A DNA stretch of 57,430 bases, taken from Thiomicrorhabdus sp. (lineage in GTDB: Bacteria > Pseudomonadota > Gammaproteobacteria > Thiomicrospirales > Thiomicrospiraceae). Each line of letters begins with the position of its first letter. The first letter of the stretch is position 1. This document shows positions 36,496 to 43,979 of this stretch, in pieces. The notes under the pieces are model-generated. The model was not told where the DNA came from, did not search any database, and worked only from the letters and a program-made list of their open reading frames with translations. The stretch spans positions 1-57,430 of the forward strand of contig WFPP01000046.1 in NCBI GenBank assembly GCA_015487495.1, written 5' to 3'. Position numbers and translations under genes: made by a program.

Positions 36496-37761
36496 ATGAA
36501 CTGGATTACCTCTTTATTTCTAATTGCACTGTTTTTAAATTTCATTATTGAAATCTGGCTCAATATAAAAAATCAGCGCCACATTGGCCAACATCGCTCA
36601 AGCGTACCGGATGAATTCAGCCAAGTTGTTTCTCTGGAAGCGCACCAAAAAGCCGCTGATTACAGTCGTGCCAAGCTACAACTAGGGCGCTTAGGGCTAT
36701 TATACGATGCCGCTATTTTACTCTTTATGACATTAGGAGGAGGCTTTCAAGACATCTACACCCTTTGGCTTAATAGCGGTTTGGAACCCATCTGGCGAGA
36801 TGTACTTTTTTTAATGTCCACCTTATGGGTGCTCTCTTTGCTACACCTTCCTTTCTCAATCATCAGTACATTTAAAATTGAATCGGAATTTGGGTTCAAT
36901 AAAACCACACCACTTAAATTCATCAGCGACTTATTCAAGCAATGGGCGCTCATACTCGTACTTGGTGTACCGATTATTTGGGCTGTTCTTACCATTATGA
37001 ATCACTACCTTGATCAAGCTTGGTGGTTATATACATGGGTTGTCTGGATGGGCTTTCAATTTACCTTAATGTGGGCTTATCCAAAATGGATTGCTCCCAT
37101 TTTTAATAAATTTACCCCTCTGGAAGACGAAGAAATGAAAACACGTATTACCCAACTATTGGAGCGTACGGGATTTGAGTCTAATGGAATTTTTGTGATG
37201 GATGGCTCTTCCCGTTCAGGACATGGCAATGCTTACTTTACAGGCATGGGAAAAAACAAACGCATTGTCTTTTTTGATACTCTACTTGAAACCCTCACCC
37301 CCGAAGAAGTTGAGGCGGTCTTGGCACATGAATTAGGGCATTTCAAGCACGGACACATTCGTCAACGATTAATTGAAAGCACGTTTATAACGCTGGCTGG
37401 ACTCGCATTACTCGGCTGGTTAATCCAATTACCCGAATTTTATACAGGGCTTGGCATGACCTCACAAACGCCTGCAGCAGCTCTTTTACTCTTTATGACA
37501 GCCGTGCCCGTTTTATTTTTCTTTATGGGGCCTTTAAGCGCATTAAAAAGTCGAAAACATGAATTTGAGGCCGATGCCTTTGCAGCCAAACACGTTGGTT
37601 CAGCCCCCCTTATTTCAGCACTGCTCAAAATGTACCGAGACAATGCCAGTACACTGACTCCCGATCCAAGCTATTCGGCCTATCATGACAGCCACCCTCC
37701 TGCCAAAATTCGAATTGATCACTTAAAATCCCTTGCAACGCATCACAAAAAGGAGGAATAA
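36496..37761 (+). CDS. M48 family (Ste24-like) membrane metalloprotease
   Basis: The 421-residue protein has about six to seven membrane helices and the zinc motif HELGHFKHGH (HExxH) at about residue 275. The third ligand is Glu in EFEADAFAAKH at about residue 357. The layout with NKFTPLEDEEMKTRI and SRSGHGNAYFTG is that of Ste24/CAAX prenyl protease 1 relatives rather than short HtpX. The substrate in bacteria is unknown; membrane-protein quality control is likely. There is no strong ribosome site before the ATG. It is followed by a PCD-like gene whose ribosome site overlaps this stop codon. Confidence 0.92.
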   Translation: MNWITSLFLIALFLNFIIEIWLNIKNQRHIGQHRSSVPDEFSQVVSLEAHQKAADYSRAKLQLGRLGLLYDAAILLFMTLGGGFQDIYTLWLNSGLEPIWRDVLFLMSTLWVLSLLHLPFSIISTFKIESEFGFNKTTPLKFISDLFKQWALILVLGVPIIWAVLTIMNHYLDQAWWLYTWVVWMGFQFTLMWAYPKWIAPIFNKFTPLEDEEMKTRITQLLERTGFESNGIFVMDGSSRSGHGNAYFTGMGKNKRIVFFDTLLETLTPEEVEAVLAHELGHFKHGHIRQRLIESTFITLAGLALLGWLIQLPEFYTGLGMTSQTPAAALLLFMTAVPVLFFFMGPLSALKSRKHEFEADAFAAKHVGSAPLISALLKMYRDNASTLTPDPSYSAYHDSHPPAKIRIDHLKSLATHHKKEE

Positions 37762-37764
37762 AAC

Positions 37765-38118
37765 ATGATAACACCCACTTCTTCTGAAAAAGAGTTAACC
37801 CAGCAACATTGTCAAGAGATTCCCAAAGGGAGCAAACCTCTAATCATTCCTGTCATTGAAAGCCATTTAAGTCAGCTAACAGGGTGGGATGCACCTCTTA
37901 ACTATGCCCAAATAAGCAAAGAATTTTTATTTAAAAATGACCAACAAAGCATCGCTTTTGTCAATGCAATCACTTGGCTAGCCCACAAAGAAGATCACTA
38001 CCCAACCATTTGTTTTAACTACAACCGTGTAACCATTACACTTAAGACTCCAAATGCCAAAGGATTAAGTTTAAATGACATGATTTTAGCCGCTAAAATT
38101 AATACCTTACTGGATTAA
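37765..38118 (+). CDS. Pterin-4a-carbinolamine dehydratase-like protein, altered active site
   Basis: The 117-residue protein has the PCD/PhhB fold pattern, recognised from HKEDHYPTICFNYNRVTITLKT followed by GLS..D. Canonical PCD has an H-[HN]-P motif and a later His or Trp nine residues after the aromatic. Here these read HYP and a Pro (LKTP). The enzyme would recycle tetrahydrobiopterin cofactors, but no aromatic amino-acid hydroxylase is nearby. A strong AAGGAGG site precedes the ATG, and the gene is co-oriented with the M48 gene and rsgA. Family membership is likely; catalytic competence is doubtful. Confidence 0.8.
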   Translation: MITPTSSEKELTQQHCQEIPKGSKPLIIPVIESHLSQLTGWDAPLNYAQISKEFLFKNDQQSIAFVNAITWLAHKEDHYPTICFNYNRVTITLKTPNAKGLSLNDMILAAKINTLLD

Positions 38119-38131
38119 AACAGACCCTCTC

Positions 38132-39169
38132 ATGGCCAAACGCAAACTCACTCACCAACAAAAGCGCAGAGTCCGTTCACAACGTCAAGACAGAAGTAGC
38201 ACCGACGCCGGTGCATCCAAAAATAAAAAGAGCGAACATACCTTACTTGGCAAAGAACAAACAGGACTCATCATTACCAGTTTTGGCAAGCGTGTCTTAG
38301 TAGAGTCTGAAACAGGAGAACACTACCAGTGTGCCATTCGGCAACATCTCGGAAAACTGGTTGCAGGAGACCGCGTCATCTGGCAAACCGATATTGAAGC
38401 CAACACAGGCGTTGTGAACAGCGTACTTCCCAGAACGCATGAACTTAGCCGTCCAGGCTTTCGTGGGCAAACTCGCATGGTTGCAGCCAATATTGATTTT
38501 ATTGGCATTGTAATGCCTGTTTTACCAGGCATTCACCCAGATATGATTGACCGCTATCTGGTTGCAGCCAATCAACTCGATATTCCTGCCATCATTATCA
38601 TCAATAAAGTAGACCTGCTTTCCAATGAAGAAGATTGGGAGGCCATTGCTGCCCTGCTTGAACCCTATGATACGCTGAACATTGAAATACTGCCCGCCTC
38701 CACTCTCTCCCAAACGGGGCTGGATGAATTACGTACTTTTATGAATGGAAAAAACAGTGTCTTTGTCGGTCCTTCTGGCGCTGGGAAATCCTCTTTAATC
38801 AATGCACTTATCCCAGACTTACACATCCGTGTTGGAGCTCTGTCAGAAGCGACTGGATTAGGAAAACACACCACCACCAACAGTATTTTATACCACTTAC
38901 CCCCTCTTGATAACACACAACCACATGGAGGCAACCTGATTGACTCCCCAGGCATTCGGCAATTTAGTCCAGCCCCCTGCTCACTCAGTGAGCTTGAAGG
39001 CAACTACCCCGATTTTGCCCCCTACCTGGGGGGCTGTAAATACAATAATTGCACTCACAGCACTGAACCTAACTGCGCCATTAAAAAAGCCGTTGAAGAA
39101 GGCAATATCGCTTTAAGTCGCTACCAAAGCTTTCAACGCTTATTAACGGAATTCAAAGAAGACACCTAG
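38132..39169 (+). CDS. rsgA: Ribosome small subunit GTPase RsgA
   Basis: The 345-residue circularly permuted GTPase assists late 30S maturation. It has an N-terminal OB fold, then G4 (NKVD), G1 (GPSGAGKSSL) and G3 (DSPGIRQF) in permuted order. A C-terminal zinc finger (GGCKYNNCTHSTEPNCAIK) follows. The family is usually next to orn in gammaproteobacteria, and orn lies about 1.7 kb upstream here. The TAG stop overlaps the CTAG target duplication of the adjacent MITE. Confidence 0.96.
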   Translation: MAKRKLTHQQKRRVRSQRQDRSSTDAGASKNKKSEHTLLGKEQTGLIITSFGKRVLVESETGEHYQCAIRQHLGKLVAGDRVIWQTDIEANTGVVNSVLPRTHELSRPGFRGQTRMVAANIDFIGIVMPVLPGIHPDMIDRYLVAANQLDIPAIIIINKVDLLSNEEDWEAIAALLEPYDTLNIEILPASTLSQTGLDELRTFMNGKNSVFVGPSGAGKSSLINALIPDLHIRVGALSEATGLGKHTTTNSILYHLPPLDNTQPHGGNLIDSPGIRQFSPAPCSLSELEGNYPDFAPYLGGCKYNNCTHSTEPNCAIKKAVEEGNIALSRYQSFQRLLTEFKEDT

Positions 39170-39333
39170 GAGAGTCTGTCGGATTTAGGTGATCGTCACG
39201 AGAGAAAGCTATTTTGAGACCATTTTTTCGATCATTTAAGGCGAATAATATTGAGTATATTTAACGAAATTGATCAGAAAAATGGGCCGAAATGGCTTTT
39301 TCGCAGTAGATTCATCCTAAGACCGACAGGCTC
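39170..39333. mobile_element. Palindromic MITE (family B, copy 1), flanked by CTAG
   Basis: A 164-bp element with imperfect terminal inverted repeats (CTGTCGGATTTAGG left; CTGTCGGTCTTAGG reading in from the right) is flanked by CTAG at 39166-39169 and 39334-39337, suggesting a 4-bp target duplication of IS5-group type. Nearly the whole element is an imperfect palindrome (for example CCATTTTTTCGATCA paired with TGATCAGAAAAATGG). The second copy lies at 39794-39953 in the same orientation. Confidence 0.85.
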
Positions 39334-39356
39334 CTAGGAGTCTATTGAAAAAAAAG

Positions 39357-39385
39357 TTGCCCTCTTTTTAAACCTCGTCTAAGAT
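39357..39385 (+). promoter_or_regulatory. Candidate promoter for the cytochrome c gene
   Basis: TTGCCC-N17-TAAGAT lies 43 bp upstream of the cytochrome ATG, just after the first MITE. Both hexamers are partial matches. It would allow expression independent of rsgA. Confidence 0.45.
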
Positions 39386-39427
39386 GAAATCAGCAAGCAA
39401 TCCAATACCTTTACAAAGGAGTTTCTC

Positions 39428-39736
39428 ATGAAACAAACACTTACGACTCTTATGTCAATCACTTTTTTAACTCTCAGCACCAACGTAGCAGCAGGGGATG
39501 CCACTGCTGGCCAAACCAAATTCAAGTCAACCTGTGTTCCTTGCCACGGTAGCAACGCCGAAGGAATGGTTGGTCCACGGCTTGCAGGACAACCTGCCAG
39601 TGACATTATTTTTAAACTAAATGAATACCGCGCAGGCAAACAACGTGGCCCCATGACTTACATGATGGCGCCAATGGCTCAAGGTTTAACCGAAACTGAA
39701 ATTAAAAATCTGGCGGCGTACGTTTCTGAACTATAA
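39428..39736 (+). CDS. Small periplasmic class I cytochrome c
   Basis: The 102-residue protein has an N-terminal signal peptide ending near NVAAG and one haem site CVPCH. A GPRLAGQ loop and a distal Met in YMMAPMAQGL follow, as in c4/c553-type single-domain cytochromes. It would carry electrons in the periplasm; the redox partner is not identifiable here. AAAGGAG precedes the ATG. It stands alone between two copies of the same MITE, so it could have been inserted or could be lost as a cassette. Confidence 0.93.
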   Translation: MKQTLTTLMSITFLTLSTNVAAGDATAGQTKFKSTCVPCHGSNAEGMVGPRLAGQPASDIIFKLNEYRAGKQRGPMTYMMAPMAQGLTETEIKNLAAYVSEL

Positions 39737-39793
39737 TACACAAATAACCTCTTACCCCTAATCCGAAAATAAGGCCGTAAAACACCATCCTAG

Positions 39794-39953
39794 GAGCTTG
39801 TCGGACTTAGGTGATCGTCACGAGAGAAAGTCATTTTGAGACCATTTTTTCGATCATTTGAGGCGAATATTGAGTATAATTTAACGAAATTGATCGGAAA
39901 AATGGGCCGAAATGGCTTTTTTGCAGTAGATTCATCCTAAGACCGACAGGCTT
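39794..39953. mobile_element. Palindromic MITE (family B, copy 2), flanked by CTAG
   Basis: The 160-bp element is about 90% alike to the copy at 39170-39333, in the same orientation, with CTAG at 39790-39793 and 39954-39957. Several differences fall in opposite arms of the palindrome. There is no ORF inside. It lies between the cytochrome c gene and the end of thiL. Confidence 0.85.
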
Positions 39954-39987
39954 CTAGGCGGGCTTTACAGGCAATGACAAGCCATTG

Positions 39988-41025
39988 TCAAAAATGCCGA
40001 TAGCCACCTCCCTTTTCAAACATTCCCTCTTCTTGAAGCACACCATGTTTTAAACACCGAATGCCCTTCTGTTTAACGATATGGCCAACCACACTTAAAC
40101 GCACGCCTTTTGCAGCAACTCGTTCCGTTAGTTTAGAAAGATGTTGTTCTGGCAACGTCAAACACAGTTGATAATCATCTCCTCCTGACAAGGGAAGTGA
40201 CCAATCTTGTGTTGCCTTAATATAATGCGCCACACCGGATGAAAGAGGCAGCTGACTCAACTCAATATCGGCTCCTAATACAAAATCCCCCCCCCCCTGT
40301 TCGGCACCCTGTTTTAACCGTGCTAACGAATGGTGTAACATGTGGCCTAAATCGGCCAATAGTCCATCCGAAATATCAATGGCACTGTTCACCAAACCTC
40401 GCATATCGGCACTCATTGCAATTTGTGGCATAGGGCGATTTAATGCATTAAGCGCACGACACTGCTCTTCATCAGACAGACAACTTATTGCAAACGAATC
40501 CTGCCAATCATTTAAAGCCAGCTTTAACCCCAGTGCCCCCTCTCCCAGAGTATTGGTCACACAAATTACATCGCCAATGTTTGCGCCCGAGCGCAATATG
40601 GCCTGCTGATTTGGTACCCAGCCCTGTGCGGTAATCGTAACGGTTAATGGCCCTTTAGAGGTATCTCCCCCAATCAACGGAATGGCAAACTGTGCGCTCA
40701 AGTCTCGCAATCCTTCTGAAAAAGCACGTAGCCAATCCTCAGAATATTCAGGCAAGGTGAGCGCTAAAGAGTAACTGGCGGGCGTTGCCCCCATTGCGGC
40801 CAAATCACTTAAATTTACCGCCAACGATTTCCATGCAATATCATAGGGCTCAGTATTTTCAGGAAAATGCACCCCCGAAACCAAGGTATCCGTTACTACA
40901 ACCAGTTGATGATTTTCAGGCACATTCAATATTGCACCATCATCACCAATCCCCATCTCTACTGCTTCAACCTCTTGTGATAAAGGTGCAAAATACATCT
41001 CAATCAAATCAAACTCTAATGCCAT
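39988..41025 (-). CDS. thiL: Thiamine-monophosphate kinase
   Basis: The enzyme phosphorylates TMP to thiamine diphosphate. Recognisable elements are GIGDDGAIL, VVTDTLVSGVHF, the SLAVNLSDLAAMGATP block and GGDTSKG. The ORF extends 21 codons upstream, but the ATG of MALEFDLIEMYFAPL has GGAAG at proper distance and gives 345 residues, nearer the family length of about 325. A run of eleven G encodes Gln-Gly-Gly-Gly in the C-terminal half; a slip would truncate the protein. It is last in the rib-nusB-thiL series. Confidence 0.95.
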   Translation of the reverse strand: MALEFDLIEMYFAPLSQEVEAVEMGIGDDGAILNVPENHQLVVVTDTLVSGVHFPENTEPYDIAWKSLAVNLSDLAAMGATPASYSLALTLPEYSEDWLRAFSEGLRDLSAQFAIPLIGGDTSKGPLTVTITAQGWVPNQQAILRSGANIGDVICVTNTLGEGALGLKLALNDWQDSFAISCLSDEEQCRALNALNRPMPQIAMSADMRGLVNSAIDISDGLLADLGHMLHHSLARLKQGAEQGGGDFVLGADIELSQLPLSSGVAHYIKATQDWSLPLSGGDDYQLCLTLPEQHLSKLTERVAAKGVRLSVVGHIVKQKGIRCLKHGVLQEEGMFEKGGGYRHF

Positions 41026-41127
41026 ACTTTCTTCCACTTGTCCAAATAAAAAAAGCCCCGTAAACCATGTTACGAAGCTCTTATTCATGCCCTATTATGT
41101 TATTCAAAAACAACAACAAAGGGGGGG

Positions 41128-41616
41128 TTAAGATGTCGCCTGATGCTCAAGTGGGCGCAACTGTTTAGATGCTTTATCTAAAATGCCATTAATAAATTTA
41201 TGCCCCTCTTCTGCCCCAAAACGCTTGGCCAGTTCAACGCACTCATTAATCACCACTTTATAAGGAATTTCAGGGTTATTTTGTAATTCATACACTCCCA
41301 TACGCATAATCGCCCGCTCAACTGGATCAATCATCATCACCGAACGGTCTAAATAATCAGCATACGCCGCATCCAGGTCAACGGCCTGTCGGCTAATATT
41401 AACTAACAGTCCTTTAAACAAATCAAAATCCAGATTAAGCAAGCGTTCATCTTCATGAAAGCTTTGAATAATAATAGCGGGCTCCTCATTCGTCATCTCC
41501 CAAACATACAATGCTTGCAAGGCTACTCGACGCGCCTGCGTTCTTGGCGTTACCCGTGCTTCTTTTTCAATAATTTCTTCGCCTTGACCAGGCTGAATGT
41601 CTGCCAGTGTTTTCAT
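41128..41616 (-). CDS. nusB: Transcription antitermination factor NusB
   Basis: The 162-residue helical protein binds boxA RNA with NusE in rRNA antitermination. ARRVALQALYVWEMTNEEP, the central D.......IMRMGVYEL block and VVINECVELAKRFGAEEGHKFIN then GILDK are diagnostic. The N-terminus has about 22 extra charged residues compared with E. coli. Its ATG overlaps the ribH stop (TAATG). A G7 run lies immediately after its stop. Confidence 0.96.
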   Translation of the reverse strand: MKTLADIQPGQGEEIIEKEARVTPRTQARRVALQALYVWEMTNEEPAIIIQSFHEDERLLNLDFDLFKGLLVNISRQAVDLDAAYADYLDRSVMMIDPVERAIMRMGVYELQNNPEIPYKVVINECVELAKRFGAEEGHKFINGILDKASKQLRPLEHQATS

Positions 41617-42077
41617 TACAGTTGCTTCATTACATTAACCATTTCAATCGCGGCAAGTGTACACTCTTCGCCCTTATTGCCCGCTTTTGTACCCGCACGT
41701 TCAATCGCTTGTTCAATGCTGTCTACGGTTAACACACCAAATGAGACAGGAACACCCGTATTAAGCTGAACCTGACCAATGCCCTTTACACACTCGCCCG
41801 CCACATAATCAAAATGCGGCGTACCACCACGAATCACTGCACCTAGCGCTACAATGGCATCAAACTTTCCTGACTGCGCCATTTTTTGTACTGCCAACGG
41901 GATTTCAAATGCTCCCGGTACCATTACTTTAGAAACGTCATCTTCACTGCCACCATGACGTACAATGGTATCCAGCGCACCACTGACTAGGTGCTCCACA
42001 ATAAAGCTATTAAAACGACCAACAACCAACCCTATTTTCATTCCTTCAGCGGTTAAATTACCTTCTACTATTTTCAT
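41616..42077 (-). CDS. ribH: 6,7-dimethyl-8-ribityllumazine synthase
   Basis: The 153-residue enzyme condenses DHBP with the pyrimidine made by RibD to form the riboflavin precursor. Family motifs are [49 protein letters not shown] and the C-terminal [18 protein letters not shown]. It is normally directly after ribBA. Here an opposite-strand permease and a repeat intervene, so it needs its own promoter in 42078-42366. Confidence 0.97.
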   Translation of the reverse strand: MKIVEGNLTAEGMKIGLVVGRFNSFIVEHLVSGALDTIVRHGGSEDDVSKVMVPGAFEIPLAVQKMAQSGKFDAIVALGAVIRGGTPHFDYVAGECVKGIGQVQLNTGVPVSFGVLTVDSIEQAIERAGTKAGNKGEECTLAAIEMVNVMKQL

Positions 42078-42230
42078 TTTTTATCTCTTTATTTACACGA
42101 AAAAACCTTTACACAATATTTGTAAAAAAACGCGATGCCATTAATCACGAGTTATTTACAGCTTTTGCTAACGAAAAACAGGAAGCATTTTAGTCGCAAT
42201 GATATCGTACAAAGGTCTCCAGATACTATT

Positions 42231-42247
42231 TGGCACTTATTGTGCCA
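42231..42247. promoter_or_regulatory. Palindrome TGGCAC-TTATT-GTGCCA between ribH and the permease
   Basis: A perfect 6-bp inverted repeat with a 5-bp spacer lies in the 289-bp divergent gap. On both strands it also has GG-N10-GC spacing like a sigma-54 element, although the -12 half lacks TTGC. It is more likely an operator for a dimeric regulator. I see no other firm promoter in the gap. Confidence 0.4.
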
Positions 42248-42366
42248 TATTTTCACTTTAAACGTAGATTTTTAATCAACCCTTCTCTTGACAACCTATA
42301 ACTTCCAAAAAGAGCTTCAACATCGTTTAAAATGGACTCTTCATTTAAAAAAAACCATTCACATTT

Positions 42367-43665
42367 ATGAATCAAAACAACAGAAGCATTGGAGTATTTG
42401 GCGCCATTTCCATCGGAATTGGGGGCATGGTAGGGGGGGGAATTTTTGCTGTCTTGGGTGAAGCCGTTTCATTGGCACACGGAGCAACAGCACTTGCCTT
42501 TTTCTTTGCTGGCATTGTTGCCCTGTTAACGGCCTACTCTTATACCAAACTTTCAGTCACGTATCAAAATCGTGGTGGCACCATTGTCTTTATTGACCGT
42601 GCATTTGGCCACAACTTACTTTCAGGTTCAGCCAACTTAATGCTTTGGCTCAGTTATTTGGTCACCATATCACTGTATGCTGTTGCGTTTGCATCCTATG
42701 CCCAAACTTTTTTTAGTCACGATAATGCATGGCTTAAACACCTCTTAATCAGCGTAGCCATTTTATTACCCCTTGCAATTAACTTAATCAGCGCCTCGTT
42801 TGTCAGCCGTTCCGAAACCTTGTTTGTAATTCTCAAACTTTTAATACTGCTTTTTATTATTGTCACCAGTGCCTTTTATGTTGATACAGAACGACTTTCT
42901 CCCTCTCAATGGGGTAGCGGGTTTTCAATTCTGGTGGCAGGAATGATTATTTTTGTTGCCTATGAAGGGTTTGAACTTATTGCCAATGCCGCAGAAGATG
43001 TAAAGCATCCCAAAACCACCCTGCCCAGAGCTTTTTATGGTTCTGTTATTTTGGTCATCATCCTATACATTTTAATTGCCATTATTACCACTGGCACGGT
43101 ATCCGAAAGCCAACTGCTAACCGCCAAAGATTATGCGCTGGCCGTTGCTGCCGAGCCCGCCTTGGGAAAAGTAGGCTTTACCATTGTTGCCATTGCAGCG
43201 TTACTGGCCACATTTTCTGCAATTAATGCCACCATTTATGGCAATGCACGTTTAGGCTATGCACTGGCAAAAGAAGGCGAGTTACCTCAAAAACTGGCGC
43301 AACAAAATCATCGCCACATTCCAACCATTGATGTTTGGATCACAGCAGGATTAAGCCTGACCCTTGCCAACTTAATTGATTTAACCGAAATTGCCATTAT
43401 AGGCAGCGCCAGTTTTTTACTCATTTTTTTCATTATTAACCTCGGCGCTTATAAACTCCACGCCACCATTCAAGGCAATCCATACCTGCTTTTCGTTGCT
43501 TGCCTCATCAGTGGCATGGCACTTGTCACGCTACTCTCACACACCTATATGACGAACCCACGTGCCATTTTTATCTTTATAATTTTTATCACCATCTCCA
43601 TTGGCTTCGAGTTTTTATACGGAAAACGCATCCGCAAACAGATGTTTAACCGACCTTATAAATAA
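42367..43665 (+). CDS. APC superfamily amino-acid permease
   Basis: This 432-residue, twelve-helix transporter has the APC N-terminal signature ISIGIGGMVGGGIFAVLGEA. The conserved AYEGFELIANAAEDVKHP loop is present, and LATFSAINATIYGNARLGYA precedes helix 8-9. The substrate cannot be told from sequence. Its relative at 55278-56621 shares the same blocks, so the two are paralogues. It sits on the opposite strand inside the rib operon, next to a family A repeat. A G8 run encodes the GGG of the first helix. Confidence 0.92.
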   Translation: MNQNNRSIGVFGAISIGIGGMVGGGIFAVLGEAVSLAHGATALAFFFAGIVALLTAYSYTKLSVTYQNRGGTIVFIDRAFGHNLLSGSANLMLWLSYLVTISLYAVAFASYAQTFFSHDNAWLKHLLISVAILLPLAINLISASFVSRSETLFVILKLLILLFIIVTSAFYVDTERLSPSQWGSGFSILVAGMIIFVAYEGFELIANAAEDVKHPKTTLPRAFYGSVILVIILYILIAIITTGTVSESQLLTAKDYALAVAAEPALGKVGFTIVAIAALLATFSAINATIYGNARLGYALAKEGELPQKLAQQNHRHIPTIDVWITAGLSLTLANLIDLTEIAIIGSASFLLIFFIINLGAYKLHATIQGNPYLLFVACLISGMALVTLLSHTYMTNPRAIFIFIIFITISIGFEFLYGKRIRKQMFNRPYK

Positions 43666-43854
43666 CATTATTTTTAAAAAAATTACAAAAACTTGCATGC
43701 CATTGCCAATCAAAGTAGCATGAAACTCAAACCTTTACAAAGACTTACACTGTTTTTCCACATTTCTATATAAAAATTGGAGAAAAATAAATAATATCAC
43801 CATACCCTTCGATTTGTGGAACCCAAACTCTCTTATGAATCAGCCCGTCTCATT
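43666..43854. other. Intergenic A/T-rich stretch after the permease
   Basis: No ORF, hairpin terminator or promoter that I can support is visible between the permease stop and the repeat. Confidence 0.5.
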
Positions 43855-43979
43855 AAGGAACCTCTGAATAAGTCGCTTAATTTCTGGCAACGCCATTTTA
43901 TTCGCATCAAGGCAAATGAATGAAGCCATGTCTAAGCATTTAACGCCGAGGCGAATAAAATGGCTAAGCCCCGTAGGGT
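43855..43979. mobile_element. Half copy of nested-hairpin repeat family A
   Basis: The sequence starting GGAACCTCTGAATAAGTCGC matches the left half of 32912-33176 closely, with a deletion of about 11 bases near 43933. It keeps a perfect 14-bp stem (GCCATTTTATTCGC/GCGAATAAAATGGC). Similarity ends next to the ribBA stop codon. The right half, with its second stem and terminal repeat, is missing. The 61-residue ORF at 43840-44025 is only a reading of this repeat. Confidence 0.82.
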
